Counted from the first letter of the stretch, positions 35,254 through 47,477 are shown. The stretch: DNA of 64,000 nt from Cytobacillus oceanisediminis (GCF_022811925.1 NZ_CP065511.1:4333501-4397500), one strand, 5' to 3'. Translations and numbers: made by a program. The notes: generated by a model not told the origin, from the letters alone.

Positions 35254-35399
35254 CACCTAATCTGAAAAAGGTATGCTAATGGCATTCATTTCCCACTATA
35301 ATAAGGTTATACTTTTATATAATTATTATATACTATTTGTCATAAATGAAAAGATGTGTTTCATATATAGTTTTCTTTACTTCACCTAATATGTGCAAA

Positions 35400-35443
35400 A
35401 TATGAAAGAGCCCGTCAGCAATATAACAGGCTCTTTCCTGACA
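35400..35443 (-). terminator. Probable terminator of glyQS
   Basis: The stem GAAAGAGCC/GGCTCTTTC (35404-35437), with an inner bulge, lies about 75 nt beyond the glyS stop. The following minus-strand sequence is AT-rich but not a pure T-run. Confidence 0.65.
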
Positions 35444-35511
35444 GCCAAAGCAGCTGTCTTCCCTCTTAAAATTTAATCCTATTCCAGCATAAAACGCAAA
35501 ATTTAAGCTCG

Positions 35512-37584
35512 TTATTTAACAATAATTTCGTTCATATTTGCAAATTCCTTAATCACATCAGCCAAGTTTGCCATCTGATGCAGCCTATTGCTGCGAATTT
35601 CCTGATTTTCATCCATAACCATAGTATGCTCGAAGTATTGATCAATTTCAGGTTTCATGCTTATTAGCAAGTTAAAGGCAGCTGCTTCTGTAACCTCTTT
35701 TCTTAATTCCTCGTTCACAGATAAATATTTGTTGAACAGAGCTTTTTCGTATTCGTTATCAAATAAGCTGCTATCTATGTCCCCTTTATTCTCTGCCTTA
35801 GAAGCAATGTTGATAACTCGGCTAAGGGCTTCAATGCTTTCCTTGAAACCTTCAGCATCCTTATGGGATTCCAATACTTCAGCTCTTTTTACAAGTGAAG
35901 GCACGGAACCGATTTCACTGCCTAAAACAGCTTCAATTAAGTCATAGCGCACTGCCTTCTCCTGGAGCATATATTTGATTCTTAATTTAAAGAAAGAAAC
36001 CAGTTCCTGCATCAATTCACCTTTTGATTTCTTTCCAATCTTCGAATTAAGAACAGTCTCAGAAGATAATGCAATCAATTCTTCGAGTTTTAGATCCCAA
36101 TTTTTTGCCAGTAAAGTCTGGATAACACCCGTTGCCTGTCTTCTTAAAGCATATGGATCCTGGGAGCCGCTTGGAATAATCCCTATTGCAAAGGAAGACA
36201 CAATTGTGTCCAGCTTTTCAGCAATAGACAGTACTGCACCAGCATCACTTGCAGGCGTCTGGTCCTCTGCATTGCGCGGCATATAATGTTCATTGATTGC
36301 ACGCGCCACAGATTCCTTTTCACCTTTTTGCAGGGCGTATTTTTCACCCATAAAGCCTTGCAGCTCTGGAAATTCATAAACCATATGCGAAACAAGGTCG
36401 AACTTGCTGATTTCAGCAGCCCGGTCTGTCACGGCCTTTGCTTCATCACTGAAATGAAGATTCTCACTCAGTTTAGCTGCAAGCTGGCGAACACGGTCCA
36501 CCTTTTCAGCAAGAGTTCCAATTTCTTCATGGTAAACAATGTTTTTAAGTTTTTCCAGTGATACCGCGATTTCCGTTTTTTGGTCTTCCCTGTAGAAGAA
36601 AGCTGCATCAGAAAGTCTTGCCCGTAATACTTTCTCATTTCCTTTAGCCACTTTCTCCAAATGTTCATGTGATCCATTTCGGACAGTAACAAAGTAAGGA
36701 AGCAGCCTGCCCTCTTTGGACTTTACCGGAAAATAGCGCTGGTGCTCCTTCATGGAGGTAATTAAAACCTCTTCCGGAAGCTCAAGGTATTCCTCTTCAA
36801 ACTGGCCATATAATGCTGTCGGGTACTCAACCAGATTGTTTACTTCTTCCAATAAATCTTCATCGACAGGGATCACCCAGTCATTCTCTTCTTCAATTTT
36901 TTCCAATTGTGATAGAATAGCACTTTTTCTTTCCTGAGGGTTAGTTATCACATATTGCGCCAGCAGAAACTTTTCATAATCAGAAGGATTGTTAATTTCA
37001 ATCTCTTCGCCCAGAAAGCGGTGGCCCCTTGTAAGGTTAGAAGTCTGAACATTTGTGATTGCAAAAGGAATGACTTCATTTCCGAATAATGCCATAAGCC
37101 ATTTGATCGGCCTGATAAAACGCAGTTCCTGGTTTGCCCAGCGCATATTCTTCGGGAATGATAATGAGGTAACAATCTGCTGGAGTTCCGGCAGCAGGGC
37201 TGCTGTTTCTTTCCCTTTAATAAATTTGCTGACATGGGCATATTCAACCCCATTAATTTCTTTAAAGAATATATCTTCAATAGAAGCTCCCTGGCCCCGG
37301 CTAAATCCAACCGCAGCTTTAGACCATTCTCCATCCTCGGTTAAGGCGATTTTTTTTGCAGGTCCTTTCGCTTCCTCATTTATGTCCTCCTGGGCGGTAT
37401 CTACTCCCGTTACAAGAACAGCCAAACGGCGTGGAGAAGAGAAAGCGCTGATCTCGTCAAAAGATATTTTCTTATCCAAAAGCCATGATTTCACTTTATC
37501 TGAAAGCTGATTCATTGAATTAGTGACAAATCTGGCAGGCATTTCTTCGAGTCCAATTTCCAGCAGAAGATCTTTCTTATTCAT
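35512..37584 (-). CDS. glyS: Glycine--tRNA ligase beta subunit
   Basis: A 690-residue beta chain of the alpha2/beta2 glycyl-tRNA synthetase, which binds tRNA. It starts [15 protein letters not shown], a hallmark of the subunit, and has [10 protein letters not shown] and [17 protein letters not shown] further on, with a C-terminal anticodon-binding helical domain. AAGGAGG lies inside the end of glyQ, which it overlaps by 8 nt. Confidence 0.97.
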   Translation of the reverse strand: MNKKDLLLEIGLEEMPARFVTNSMNQLSDKVKSWLLDKKISFDEISAFSSPRRLAVLVTGVDTAQEDINEEAKGPAKKIALTEDGEWSKAAVGFSRGQGASIEDIFFKEINGVEYAHVSKFIKGKETAALLPELQQIVTSLSFPKNMRWANQELRFIRPIKWLMALFGNEVIPFAITNVQTSNLTRGHRFLGEEIEINNPSDYEKFLLAQYVITNPQERKSAILSQLEKIEEENDWVIPVDEDLLEEVNNLVEYPTALYGQFEEEYLELPEEVLITSMKEHQRYFPVKSKEGRLLPYFVTVRNGSHEHLEKVAKGNEKVLRARLSDAAFFYREDQKTEIAVSLEKLKNIVYHEEIGTLAEKVDRVRQLAAKLSENLHFSDEAKAVTDRAAEISKFDLVSHMVYEFPELQGFMGEKYALQKGEKESVARAINEHYMPRNAEDQTPASDAGAVLSIAEKLDTIVSSFAIGIIPSGSQDPYALRRQATGVIQTLLAKNWDLKLEELIALSSETVLNSKIGKKSKGELMQELVSFFKLRIKYMLQEKAVRYDLIEAVLGSEIGSVPSLVKRAEVLESHKDAEGFKESIEALSRVINIASKAENKGDIDSSLFDNEYEKALFNKYLSVNEELRKEVTEAAAFNLLISMKPEIDQYFEHTMVMDENQEIRSNRLHQMANLADVIKEFANMNEIIVK

Positions 37585-38467
37585 GAGATCCTTCCTCCTT
37601 ATCCTTTAAAATTGGGAAGCCAAGTTTTTCTCTCTCTTCATAAAAAGTTTTGGCTACTTTTCTGGCCAGATTTCGGCATCGTGCGATATAGCCTGTTCTT
37701 TCTGTTACAGAAATCGCTCCCCTTGCATCAAGCAGATTAAAGGTATGGGAGCATTTTAATACATAGTCATATGCTGGGTGTACAAGTCCTTCATCCATTT
37801 GCCTATGTGCTTCTTTTTCATAAATATTGAACAAATTGAAGAGCATTTCCTGATCAGACGTTTCAAATGTGTATTTCGAATGCTCGAACTCAGGCTGCAA
37901 GAAAATATCTCTAACCGTAAACCCGTCAGTCCATTCGAGGTCAAAGACATTTTCCTTGTCCTGAATGTAGGATGCGAGCCTTTCAATTCCGTATGTAATC
38001 TCAACAGAAACAGGCTTACATTCCAATCCGCCTACCTGCTGGAAATATGTGAACTGCGTTATTTCCATACCATCAAGCCAAACTTCCCATCCTAAGCCTG
38101 CACAGCCCAGAGAAGGATTTTCCCAGTTATCTTCTACAAACCGGATATCATGTTCAAGCGGATCAATGCCCAATGCTTTTAATGAATCAAGATACAGCTC
38201 CTGAATATTATCAGGCGAGGGCTTCATGATCACCTGAAATTGATGATGCTGATAAAGCCGGTTTGGATTCTCTCCATAACGCCCATCGGCCGGACGGCGT
38301 GAAGGCTCTACATAAGCCACATTCCAAGGCTCTGGTCCAATCGCCCTTAAAAATGTATACGGGCTCATTGTACCGGCCCCTTTTTCAGTGTCATAAGCCT
38401 GCATCAAGATACAACCCTGTTCAGACCAATGTTTTTGAAGTGTTAATATCATGTTTTGAATATTCAT
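37577..38467 (-). CDS. glyQ: Glycine--tRNA ligase alpha subunit
   Basis: A 296-residue catalytic alpha chain of class II type. Signatures are [34 protein letters not shown] and the C-terminal [14 protein letters not shown]. It activates glycine with ATP. AAGAGGTG precedes the ATG. The T-box leader upstream makes expression depend on uncharged tRNA-Gly. Confidence 0.98.
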   Translation of the reverse strand: MNIQNMILTLQKHWSEQGCILMQAYDTEKGAGTMSPYTFLRAIGPEPWNVAYVEPSRRPADGRYGENPNRLYQHHQFQVIMKPSPDNIQELYLDSLKALGIDPLEHDIRFVEDNWENPSLGCAGLGWEVWLDGMEITQFTYFQQVGGLECKPVSVEITYGIERLASYIQDKENVFDLEWTDGFTVRDIFLQPEFEHSKYTFETSDQEMLFNLFNIYEKEAHRQMDEGLVHPAYDYVLKCSHTFNLLDARGAISVTERTGYIARCRNLARKVAKTFYEEREKLGFPILKDKEEGSHE

Positions 38468-38512
38468 AGGACACCTCTTTCTTATTTGTTATAAAGTAAA
38501 GCTTTATGAACT

Positions 38513-38550
38513 TAGAGCTGTCTACCTAAAGCGCTTCCGCCTTTCTGTGA
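38513..38550 (-). repeat. Very short repeat copy in the glyQS leader
   Basis: Read on the minus strand, GAAAGGCGGAAGCGCTTTAG followed by GTAGACAGCTC resembles the left and right ends of the repeat family joined without a middle. It lies between the T-box terminator and the glyQ start. The similarity is partial. Confidence 0.5.
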
Positions 38551-38553
38551 ACA

Positions 38554-38750
38554 TAAAAAACTCCCGTCTCTATGCCCAATGGCATAGGGACGAGAGTTTA
38601 CCCGCGGTTCCACCCTATTTGCTGCGATTTTGACCGCAGCCTCTTTTGTTGTCGATAGACAATATTGCTCTGGAACGCCCTTCCTTAACCATCCATGCCC
38701 GGCTCCCACTATCCCGGGTTCGCTTAAATTAGAAAATGTTAAGTACTCTT
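38554..38750 (-). promoter_or_regulatory. T-box riboswitch of glyQS (tRNA-Gly)
   Basis: The conserved T-box GGGTGGAACCGCGGGT lies at 38615-38600 on the minus strand. Its 3' part opens the terminator stem CTCTCGTCCCTATGCC/GGCATAGAGACGGGAG, followed by six T (38560-38555). Upstream is a long stem I region with a GGGCGTTCC loop; GGC at 38679-38677 is the likely glycine specifier. Uncharged tRNA-Gly should pair with the T-box and prevent termination. Confidence 0.93.
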
Positions 38751-38819
38751 TTCCTTCATAGCAATTATATTTTATTAATTTGAATCATAGCGGAATGGAT
38801 TTAAATTGTCAATAATAAC

Positions 38820-38848
38820 AAAAGCCGAAGCGCTTCGCTTATAAAGAA
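38820..38848 (-). terminator. Possible terminator of recO
   Basis: The GC-rich palindrome AGCGAAGCGCTTCGGCT, with TTTTGTTATT after it on the minus strand, follows the recO stop. The sequence partly resembles the left end of the dispersed repeat, so it could be a decayed copy. Confidence 0.5.
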
Positions 38849-38853
38849 ACTCA

Positions 38854-39618
38854 TTACATTAAATCATTAAACTTAGCCATTTGATTCAAAAACTTCTTTG
38901 TCTTCAAGTTTAAGCCTGAATACTCTTCATAATAGGCAGAAATAATCTTCTTCAATTCAGCTTTGGTTTCCGGTTTGACAGAGATATTGCCGAGCCGGGA
39001 CAAGTCAAAAAAGTAAAATAGGCGAAGCAGCTTAATTGTCGCCTGCGACACTTTATAATGATAAGGATCCTTACCAAGACAGCGGTGACAAATCAGGCCG
39101 TTTTCCCGGATAGAAAATGCAAAATGTCCGTCAGTGCTTCCGCAGACAGAACATTGATCAAGTACTGGATATAAACCCAGAGCATTCAGCATTTTCATTT
39201 CATAAATGTTTGTGAGAATTTCCGGGTCATATCCTTCGTTTATTAAATTTAGCGTTTGATACAGCAATTCGAATAAGAATGGATTAGGCTTCTTATCCTC
39301 GATGCTTTTATCAGTCAAATCGACAATATAGCTTGCATATGCCGTCAGAAAAATATCTTCTTTAATGGACCGCATGGATGAAATCATGTCCCCCTGCTGC
39401 AGGGTACCCAAACCGCTTCCACGCTGAACTAAAAAATTCCCGTATGTAAAAAGCTGGGTGACAGCAGCAAGTCTGCTGTTCGGCTTTTTCGCACCTCGTG
39501 CCATCACACCAACTTTTCCCCATTCACGGGTATATAAAGTAACAATCTTATTTGTTTCACTATAGTTAGTTGTCCTGATGACGATGCCTTCACATTTATC
39601 AAGCAACCGTGACACCAT
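38854..39618 (-). CDS. recO: DNA repair protein RecO
   Basis: A 254-residue protein with an N-terminal OB fold ([19 protein letters not shown]) and a zinc site CSVCGS ... ICHRC near residues 150-180. RecO loads RecA on SSB-coated DNA with RecR. The start is uncertain by a few codons: ATG 39618 is close to AGGG, and TTG 39606 would give a slightly shorter protein. It is 18 nt from yqzL. Confidence 0.95.
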   Translation of the reverse strand: MVSRLLDKCEGIVIRTTNYSETNKIVTLYTREWGKVGVMARGAKKPNSRLAAVTQLFTYGNFLVQRGSGLGTLQQGDMISSMRSIKEDIFLTAYASYIVDLTDKSIEDKKPNPFLFELLYQTLNLINEGYDPEILTNIYEMKMLNALGLYPVLDQCSVCGSTDGHFAFSIRENGLICHRCLGKDPYHYKVSQATIKLLRLFYFFDLSRLGNISVKPETKAELKKIISAYYEEYSGLNLKTKKFLNQMAKFNDLM

Positions 39619-39636
39619 CCCTGTCTTTCGACAAAC

Positions 39637-39780
39637 CTATGAGATGGGAAAATCAGCTTCTGCTAGCTCTTCATCATTGCTGCCGGGTATATCCTGAGTT
39701 TCCTTTTCTAGCTCCTTGAAGAGAAGATATGTGTCAATATTTCCTGTCTGGGAAAACACTCTCCAGGTAAAATCCATCAT
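39637..39780 (-). CDS. yqzL: YqzL-family small protein (47 aa)
   Basis: A 47-residue product that begins MMDFTWRVFSQTGNIDTYLL and continues with FKELEKE, then an acidic tail ending DFPIS. This is the pattern of the YqzL family, which lies between era and recO in Bacillus. GGTGGGG sits 6 nt before the ATG. The function is unknown. Confidence 0.88.
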   Translation of the reverse strand: MMDFTWRVFSQTGNIDTYLLFKELEKETQDIPGSNDEELAEADFPIS

Positions 39781-39940
39781 CGAAAACCCCACCTTTCAGT
39801 TATTCAACTAGCAATTTCTTTTATCCCAATACATTTATCTATATCATAGCCTGTCTTTGTAAAATCATGAGACGAAAATATTGTCAATCACCTGTATGCA
39901 TATAAACCAGAAATGAATAATACCTTAATTAGGGCCGGGT

Positions 39941-41645
<1,705 letters not shown>

Positions 41646-41675
41646 AAAAGGAAAGCTGCCCATCCGGACAGCTTC
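41646..41675 (-). terminator. Terminator of dgkA
   Basis: The stem GAAGCTGTCC/GGGCAGCTTTC with loop GGAT is followed by five T on the minus strand, immediately after the stop. Confidence 0.88.
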
Positions 41676-41678
41676 ACA

Positions 41679-42071
41679 TTACTGCAAAAATATGAGAATT
41701 TTAGGAAGAAATATAACTCCGCCTATAATTACACTTATAATTGCATACACCAGTACTGCTCCAGCAGCAATATCCTTCGCTTGCTTTGCAAGGGGATGAT
41801 AATCTTCTGTTGCCAGATCCACAACTCTTTCAATGGCTGTGTTCAGCAGTTCGAGTGAGAGCATGCCCCCGATGGCCAGGAGAATGATCATCCATTCAAG
41901 GCTGGAAATGCCAAAGAATACCCCAAAAATAATAACAGCTATCGACACCGCAAAATGTATCTGCAGATTCCTTTCATTCAATATTGCCGTTCTAATGCCG
42001 GAAAAAGCAAACGAAAAGGATTTGAGGACACTGTGTTTTCGGACCTTTCTATCTTGTGAGCCCGAATTCAT
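41679..42071 (-). CDS. dgkA: Undecaprenol/diacylglycerol kinase
   Basis: A 130-residue membrane kinase with three segments and the family signature LELLNTAIERVVDLAT. In Gram-positives this enzyme phosphorylates undecaprenol to refill the lipid carrier used for wall synthesis. The ATG lies inside the 3' end of ybeY (23-nt overlap), with AAAGGA upstream. It is the last gene before a terminator. Confidence 0.95.
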   Translation of the reverse strand: MNSGSQDRKVRKHSVLKSFSFAFSGIRTAILNERNLQIHFAVSIAVIIFGVFFGISSLEWMIILLAIGGMLSLELLNTAIERVVDLATEDYHPLAKQAKDIAAGAVLVYAIISVIIGGVIFLPKILIFLQ

Positions 42072-42519
42072 CTAATATATCCTTTTGGCGGGAAAACATT
42101 TTTTTCTCATCTTCTGGATTTTCATGATCATAGCCAAGAAGATGAAGGAAGCCATGGACCGCCAAAAAGCCGAGCTCCCTTATAAAAGAGTGTCCATACT
42201 CCTCCGCCTGCTCCTTCGCCTTCGCAACGGAGATAATGATATCCCCCAGGACTCTGGGCATATCGGCACCAATCAGTTCGATTTCACCTTCACCCAATTC
42301 TTCCATTGCGAAAGAAATAACATCTGTCGGCCGATCTTTATCCCGGTACTCCCTGTTGATTTCGCGGATGCGCTCATTGGTCACAAATGTGATGGATACT
42401 TCGCTTTCCGGCTCCACAGATTCTTTAGAGGCAGCAAAATTAATAAGCTCTTCAATTTTGGCTATTTCATTTTCCTGAAGCTCATTTGTTTCGTCCAAAA
42501 AATCAATATTTAAATTCAT
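42049..42519 (-). CDS. ybeY: Endoribonuclease YbeY
   Basis: A 156-residue metalloprotein for rRNA 3'-end maturation and ribosome quality control. The zinc motif HGFLHLLGYDH matches H-x3-H-x5-H. RDKDRPTDVISFAM is another family motif. The ATG overlaps the pgpH stop by 4 nt and the end overlaps dgkA. Confidence 0.96.
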   Translation of the reverse strand: MNLNIDFLDETNELQENEIAKIEELINFAASKESVEPESEVSITFVTNERIREINREYRDKDRPTDVISFAMEELGEGEIELIGADMPRVLGDIIISVAKAKEQAEEYGHSFIRELGFLAVHGFLHLLGYDHENPEDEKKMFSRQKDILDEFGLTR

Positions 42520-44708
42520 GCCTGTTTCACCTTCTGTTTTGTCATTTCAGGATACTCGATACGTGAATGGAAAATTCCGTTTAACGTTTCGCAGAACGAG
42601 TGTGAAACGGTTTCCAGCTCTTTTAAGGTTAAATCACATTCATTCAGCTGTCCATCCTGAAGTCTGTCTGCGATTATCTTTTTGACCAGTTCCTCAATTT
42701 GTTCTGTTGTAGGATGCGCCATTGAACGGACTGCAGCTTCTACACTATCAGCAATGCCAATTACTGCCGACTCTTTTGATTGCGGTTTTGGTCCCGGATA
42801 GCGGTAGTCCTCTTCCTTTACTTCCAGCCCATTCTGTTTTGCTTTGTAGTAAAAATATTTCAGCAATGTTGTTCCATGATGCTGTTCGGCGATATCTACT
42901 ATCTCCTTCGGCATCTTATGCTTCCTCAGCATTTCAGCACCATCTGCAGCATGGGCGATAATAATATTCTTGCTGGTCTGCGGAGGGAGCCGATCATGCG
43001 GATTTTCAATATTAACCTGATTCTCGATAAAAAATTGAGGCCGCTTTGTTTTACCGATATCGTGATAATAGCAGCCCACCCTTGCCAGAAGCCCATTTGC
43101 CCCAATAGCTTCACACGCTGACTCGGAAAGATTAGCAACCATTACACTATGATGGTAGGTTCCTGGAGACTCGGTCAGTATCTTTCTCAGCAGAGGATGA
43201 TTAGGATTAGATAGTTCAATCAGCCTCATAGTAGACAAAATTCCAAAGCCTGCCTCGAAATACGGCAGCAGGCCAATTGCCAGCACTGCAGACGAAATGC
43301 CTGAAATCAGAGCGATAACAAAGTAAAATCCATATTCAATCGTATCATAGTGGCCGTTTCTTAAGAAAAGCATTGAAAAGATAACAAGTATGTTTACTGC
43401 AGATACAAATAAACCAGCCTGCAATATTTTGGAGCGGCGATTTTGCTTGCTCAAAAACAATATGGCAGCCAAGCCGCTGCAGAGGATATAAATGGCTGAT
43501 GTCAGCTGAAATGTCCCAGTGACACCTTCATTAAAAATTACGCTTCCTGTGATAGCCATAATGATCGTATAGTACATGGCAAGCTTTTCATCAATTAGTA
43601 TTTTGATCAGCATAGCTCCCATAGCTGCAGGGTAAATGTATCCTATCTCTGAATAATCAGCATATTGAAATAGGCTTATGACCTTCATCAGCAATATGGA
43701 TAAGATAAAAATAAGGCTAAACAGCAATAGATAACTTTGCTTTAATTCCCGCTGCACGTTCATTTCATGGAAATAATAATATAGGGCCGATAAGACAATG
43801 ACGATTATGAGCGATAACCCGATAAAAGGCTGAATCGAATTAACGCTGTCAAGGAGTCCTACAAGTTCCAGCTGCCTGTATATGTCCCTGCTGATCAGCT
43901 GATTTTCTTCTACGATTATCTGTCCCTGCAGGATTTTAACCGGCTCGATACTCTCAACAGTCTGCTGCCGTAATTCTTCCGTGGCGGCAGGATCATAAAA
44001 TTGATTTTGATATATAGCATAACGTCCCAGTTCTATTGCAGCTTTTTTCAAATCTGAATTTAAGCTGGTAAACTTCAGTTCTTCTTCGACACGCTTTTTC
44101 GCGTTTTCCACCTGTTCAGCCGAAATTTCAGTATTCATAATTTTATTGATGGCCGTTACCGTAAGGTCTTTTGCAATGCTCAGCTCTCCCTCCTTTGCCT
44201 GCAGCAAAGAAAGGAAAACGCCATCTGATACCTCACGTGTTACGTCATCAGTGAGCTTTTCTTTAACCATAGCCAATTTATCTTCAGGACCAGGGCCTGC
44301 AGGATCTGGTGCCTCTGCATCTTTATCGGCCTCATTTGAAGCAGCTTTCTTTTTCTCTTCCATCTCTTCTTTTACTTCATCGTTCACTTCCGATACGGAA
44401 CCGAAAATGGAGGTAACCAGGTCAACTCTGTTTTGTGCAATCTCTTTTTTTACAACGTAAATATCCTTAACGTTATTTTCTGCTTCTTTTCTCTTTCTTT
44501 CTGTGCTTGCTTTATCCTCTACTGTTATTGGTGACCTTATAGTCTGTTCAGCAACAGAGAACAGGCCTAAATCCAGCTTTTCAGGCTTTACATTGCTATA
44601 CATGGAAAAATACATAACAATACCCAAGAGAATAAATAAGAGAACACGAAAAAAGGTCATATTAAGCAAATTTCTGATTGTAGTCATACTCTGCTGAAGG
44701 TTTGGCAC
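42516..44708 (-). CDS. pgpH: Cyclic-di-AMP phosphodiesterase PgpH (7TMR-HD)
   Basis: A 730-residue membrane protein. An N-terminal anchor is followed by an extracellular 7TMR-HDED domain (about 45-280) with a Glu/Lys/Ala-rich stretch, then seven membrane segments (about 285-480) and a cytoplasmic HD phosphohydrolase domain (HHSVMVANLSESACEAIG and CYYHDIGK). PgpH hydrolyses the second messenger c-di-AMP. The start is GTG 44708 behind GGAGGGG. It is separated from phoH by a terminator. Confidence 0.95.
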   Translation of the reverse strand: MPNLQQSMTTIRNLLNMTFFRVLLFILLGIVMYFSMYSNVKPEKLDLGLFSVAEQTIRSPITVEDKASTERKRKEAENNVKDIYVVKKEIAQNRVDLVTSIFGSVSEVNDEVKEEMEEKKKAASNEADKDAEAPDPAGPGPEDKLAMVKEKLTDDVTREVSDGVFLSLLQAKEGELSIAKDLTVTAINKIMNTEISAEQVENAKKRVEEELKFTSLNSDLKKAAIELGRYAIYQNQFYDPAATEELRQQTVESIEPVKILQGQIIVEENQLISRDIYRQLELVGLLDSVNSIQPFIGLSLIIVIVLSALYYYFHEMNVQRELKQSYLLLFSLIFILSILLMKVISLFQYADYSEIGYIYPAAMGAMLIKILIDEKLAMYYTIIMAITGSVIFNEGVTGTFQLTSAIYILCSGLAAILFLSKQNRRSKILQAGLFVSAVNILVIFSMLFLRNGHYDTIEYGFYFVIALISGISSAVLAIGLLPYFEAGFGILSTMRLIELSNPNHPLLRKILTESPGTYHHSVMVANLSESACEAIGANGLLARVGCYYHDIGKTKRPQFFIENQVNIENPHDRLPPQTSKNIIIAHAADGAEMLRKHKMPKEIVDIAEQHHGTTLLKYFYYKAKQNGLEVKEEDYRYPGPKPQSKESAVIGIADSVEAAVRSMAHPTTEQIEELVKKIIADRLQDGQLNECDLTLKELETVSHSFCETLNGIFHSRIEYPEMTKQKVKQA

Positions 44709-44919
44709 ATTTACCCCTCCTGTCCTGGGTAAAAAAATTCCAATAAACTATAAAAAGCATTTCAGTATTAATTATGTAAAATCATAACAGTTTTTCTGAT
44801 GGTTTTCACCAAGAAAAAGGCCTATCTATTTACAGGTTACCTAAACATTTCATTAATAGCAAATAATTCCATGGTGATTCCTGCTATTCATTTAAACCGC
44901 TGAATCTTTTTACTCAACG

Positions 44920-44944
44920 AAAAAACCGCCAAAATCGGCGGCTT
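44920..44944 (-). terminator. Terminator of phoH
   Basis: The stem GCCGCC/GGCGGT over loop GATTTT is followed by six T on the minus strand, immediately after the phoH stop. pgpH and its followers therefore probably have their own promoter in the 44709-44919 gap. Confidence 0.9.
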
Positions 44945-44950
44945 AACAGT

Positions 44951-45916
44951 TCACTGGTGATTTTCTTTTTCGTATGCCTGGATAATCCTGGCCACAAGCG
45001 GATGCCGCACAACATCACTTTGTTCCAAATGAACGAATGATAGCCCGCTTACACCCTTGAGTATATCTTCAGCCATTATCAGGCCGGATTTTACTCCCTT
45101 TGGAAGGTCAACTTGTGTTCTGTCTCCAGTAATAATCATTTTTGAGCCGAAGCCCAGCCGGGTTAGAAACATTTTCATTTGGGCTTGAGTTGTATTTTGC
45201 GCTTCATCCAGGATGACAAAGGCATCATCTAAAGTTCTTCCGCGCATGTACGCCAGCGGTGCAATTTCAATCGTGCCTCTTTCAATCATTCTTTGTGTAT
45301 GCTCTGCACCTAAAATATCATGCAAAGCATCATACAATGGCCTTAAGTAAGGATCGACTTTTTCCTTCAGATCCCCCGGCAGAAAACCAAGGCTCTCGCC
45401 CGCTTCGACTGCAGGACGGGTAAGGATTATCCTTTTCACATTCCCATTTTTCAAAGCATTTACGGCCATGACAACAGCCAAATAGGTCTTGCCTGTTCCT
45501 GCCGGACCTATGCCAAAAACCAGGTCATTTCCGCGGATTGCTTGAATATATTGACGCTGGCCTAATGTCTTAACACGAATGGACTTGCCTTTTGCATTTT
45601 TTGTAATTTCTTCTTCATATAAATCACTGAAGTACTCAAGTGTACCCTTATGAGCCATTTGAAGAGCATACATAACGTCTCTCTGGCTTATATTTATCCC
45701 TTTCCGGATTACATAAAGCAGTTTATCCAGAACCTTGCCAACCAGTTCTACCTTGTCCATTTCTCCAGACACATAAACAGATTCTCCCCTGGTTACAATG
45801 GAAACATTCAGTTCTTGCTCAATAACTTTTAGGTTTGCATCCGAATTTCCCAATAGGGCAATTGCTTCGTTTGGGTCTTCCAGCTGCAGGTTCATTGTTT
45901 TCAAGTCTTCTGTCAT
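44951..45916 (-). CDS. phoH: PhoH-family ATPase
   Basis: A 321-residue protein. The N-terminal 110 residues include a KH-like part. The ATPase core has Walker A GPAGTGKTYLAV, Walker B FVILDEAQN and the family loop RPAVEAGESLGFLPGD. PhoH proteins are thought to be RNA-acting ATPases; the name comes from phosphate control in E. coli. It overlaps yqfD by 4 nt (ATGA). Confidence 0.95.
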   Translation of the reverse strand: MTEDLKTMNLQLEDPNEAIALLGNSDANLKVIEQELNVSIVTRGESVYVSGEMDKVELVGKVLDKLLYVIRKGINISQRDVMYALQMAHKGTLEYFSDLYEEEITKNAKGKSIRVKTLGQRQYIQAIRGNDLVFGIGPAGTGKTYLAVVMAVNALKNGNVKRIILTRPAVEAGESLGFLPGDLKEKVDPYLRPLYDALHDILGAEHTQRMIERGTIEIAPLAYMRGRTLDDAFVILDEAQNTTQAQMKMFLTRLGFGSKMIITGDRTQVDLPKGVKSGLIMAEDILKGVSGLSFVHLEQSDVVRHPLVARIIQAYEKENHQ

Positions 45917-47106
45917 TCCGTATCTCCTTGAATAATTGGTTGTCCTTCTGCAATATTCTCAATAATTTGGAAATGTATTGCTATTGTTACTTTACCATTG
46001 TCAATTGATTGGTGCAAAACTTTTTCTCCCATAACTTTAGCATTTTCATCTAAGCTGCTTTTTATTTTTTTTCTTGCCAAATCTTTCGCAGCTTCAAATG
46101 CCTCTTTATTGGAATATATTCTTGTGACTTGCTCCCTTTCACGGAACGTTTTATTCAAATATGAAATAGGAAGCTCCCATTTCAGGAATTTTATTCTTTT
46201 TTCATTTTCCTCTAATTCATACTCTTCAAACTCCGGGCTCCCAAATCCCCATATTGGAATTTCAAGATTTCCGATCGTAAGTGCATGCTTGACTTTTTCA
46301 TTCCCGCTGAAGACTTTGAAAGTGCTCTTAAGCGGAAGAATGACTTCAGATTTATACCATGTCTCCCCAAAAATCTCCCCCTTCGAAGGAACAGTCTCTG
46401 TTTGGCCCTCTTTCCCGATTATCCCTGAGACCAAGAGCTGTCCTGGCTGAACATGATCGTGTATATCAACGACTGGACGCCCTTCTTCGACAAACATATC
46501 TACAATGACTGCTTTCTTCTTCGCTACCAAATGACGCGGACTTAAATACTCAGGCTTATTAGGCTCATTTTTCTCTACGACCTGCAAATGGTAGGTTGTC
46601 CCTTTTAACTCCACACCGACCCAAGTAATCGCTTCAATATTGTTTGAAAGTTTACGCTGAATAGACTCCACGTTATCTACAAAGAACTGCAGCTTTCCTT
46701 TTTTAACCCCCATCTTGTCCAATTCTTTGATGATCTGATATTCAGTAGCAGGATTTGCACCCTTAATCTCTATTCCCCAAACCATATTGGATAAAAGGAG
46801 AATGACTGCAAAAAACGCGAGGGCACCAGCAGCAAATCCGCTGTTTTTCAGCAGCCTTTTCACAAGGAATGGAGCTCCTGCCCGCTGCAGGAACTCGATT
46901 CTGCAATCGCTGTTCCTGGCGTGGCTCCTTATTTTTTTTGCATCTTCCAATTTCATTTTGAAGGTGACTGATTGCGTTCCATGATTTTTCACATTCCATA
47001 TATTGATTCCGCTGCGGGTAAGCGCATTAATAAATCTTTCTATTCCCTTCCCGCTTGCTTTAACTGTTACAAGGCCCCTGTAAAATTCGATCCACTGGTT
47101 CTTCAT
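45913..47106 (-). CDS. yqfD: Sporulation protein YqfD
   Basis: A 397-residue membrane protein with one clear membrane segment (about 88-110) after an N-terminal cytoplasmic domain, and a large C-terminal outer domain (ITWVGVELKGTTYHLQVVEK). YqfD is conserved in spore formers and made in the mother cell, and is required for efficient sporulation. AGGGGGAAGG precedes the ATG. It follows yqfC by 18 nt and is coupled to phoH. Confidence 0.93.
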   Translation of the reverse strand: MKNQWIEFYRGLVTVKASGKGIERFINALTRSGINIWNVKNHGTQSVTFKMKLEDAKKIRSHARNSDCRIEFLQRAGAPFLVKRLLKNSGFAAGALAFFAVILLLSNMVWGIEIKGANPATEYQIIKELDKMGVKKGKLQFFVDNVESIQRKLSNNIEAITWVGVELKGTTYHLQVVEKNEPNKPEYLSPRHLVAKKKAVIVDMFVEEGRPVVDIHDHVQPGQLLVSGIIGKEGQTETVPSKGEIFGETWYKSEVILPLKSTFKVFSGNEKVKHALTIGNLEIPIWGFGSPEFEEYELEENEKRIKFLKWELPISYLNKTFREREQVTRIYSNKEAFEAAKDLARKKIKSSLDENAKVMGEKVLHQSIDNGKVTIAIHFQIIENIAEGQPIIQGDTE

Positions 47107-47124
47107 TTCCTTCCCCCTGAATTC

Positions 47125-47415
47125 TTAATCAGTGTCTGTAATATAAGTAACTGAGTCAATTTTCCCCTCCAGCAATATTTCTTCTGGCAGTATCGTTTTT
47201 ATAACGAAAGCTTTCCCTCTAATTAAAAGCTGCCCCTGCTTTAAAAGCAGTCTTAATTCCTTATCTGAAAAAGCCAATAATCCCCTGTGGTTCTCTATAT
47301 ATATATGGATTTGCCCAATCATAGTGATGCGGGGCAGATCCATCATGACATCTTGAGGAAGCTCCATATTTTTAGTCATCCAGCCGCGGACGAATTGTCC
47401 CCACTTTTTTGCCAT
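47125..47415 (-). CDS. yqfC: Sporulation protein YqfC (YabP/YqfC family)
   Basis: A 96-residue protein started at ATG 47415. It contains LPRITMIGQIHIYIENHRGL and IDSVTYITD, typical of the YabP/YqfC family of mother-cell sporulation proteins. The ribosome-binding site AAAGGGGG lies in the 3' arm of a 20-bp terminator hairpin and the T-run of that hairpin touches the start codon, so messages entering from upstream should either end there or hide the site. It is followed by yqfD. Confidence 0.92.
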   Translation of the reverse strand: MAKKWGQFVRGWMTKNMELPQDVMMDLPRITMIGQIHIYIENHRGLLAFSDKELRLLLKQGQLLIRGKAFVIKTILPEEILLEGKIDSVTYITDTD

Positions 47416-47465
47416 AAAAAAAGAACCCCCTTTCATCTCATATTTATGAAATGAACGGAGGTTCT
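47416..47465 (-). terminator. Terminator of nfeD-floA-yqfB, overlapping the yqfC start signals
   Basis: A 20-bp stem with three mismatches (47465-47446 with 47441-47422), loop AAAT and seven T (47422-47416) begins 13 nt after the yqfB stop. The 3' arm contains the AAAGGGGG ribosome-binding site of yqfC. Confidence 0.9.
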
Positions 47466-47477
47466 AGCACTTATTTT

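Noticed and set aside
38512..38709. 65-codon minus-strand frame over the glyQS leader
   Set aside because: The sequence is a T-box riboswitch with terminator; the frame is incidental.
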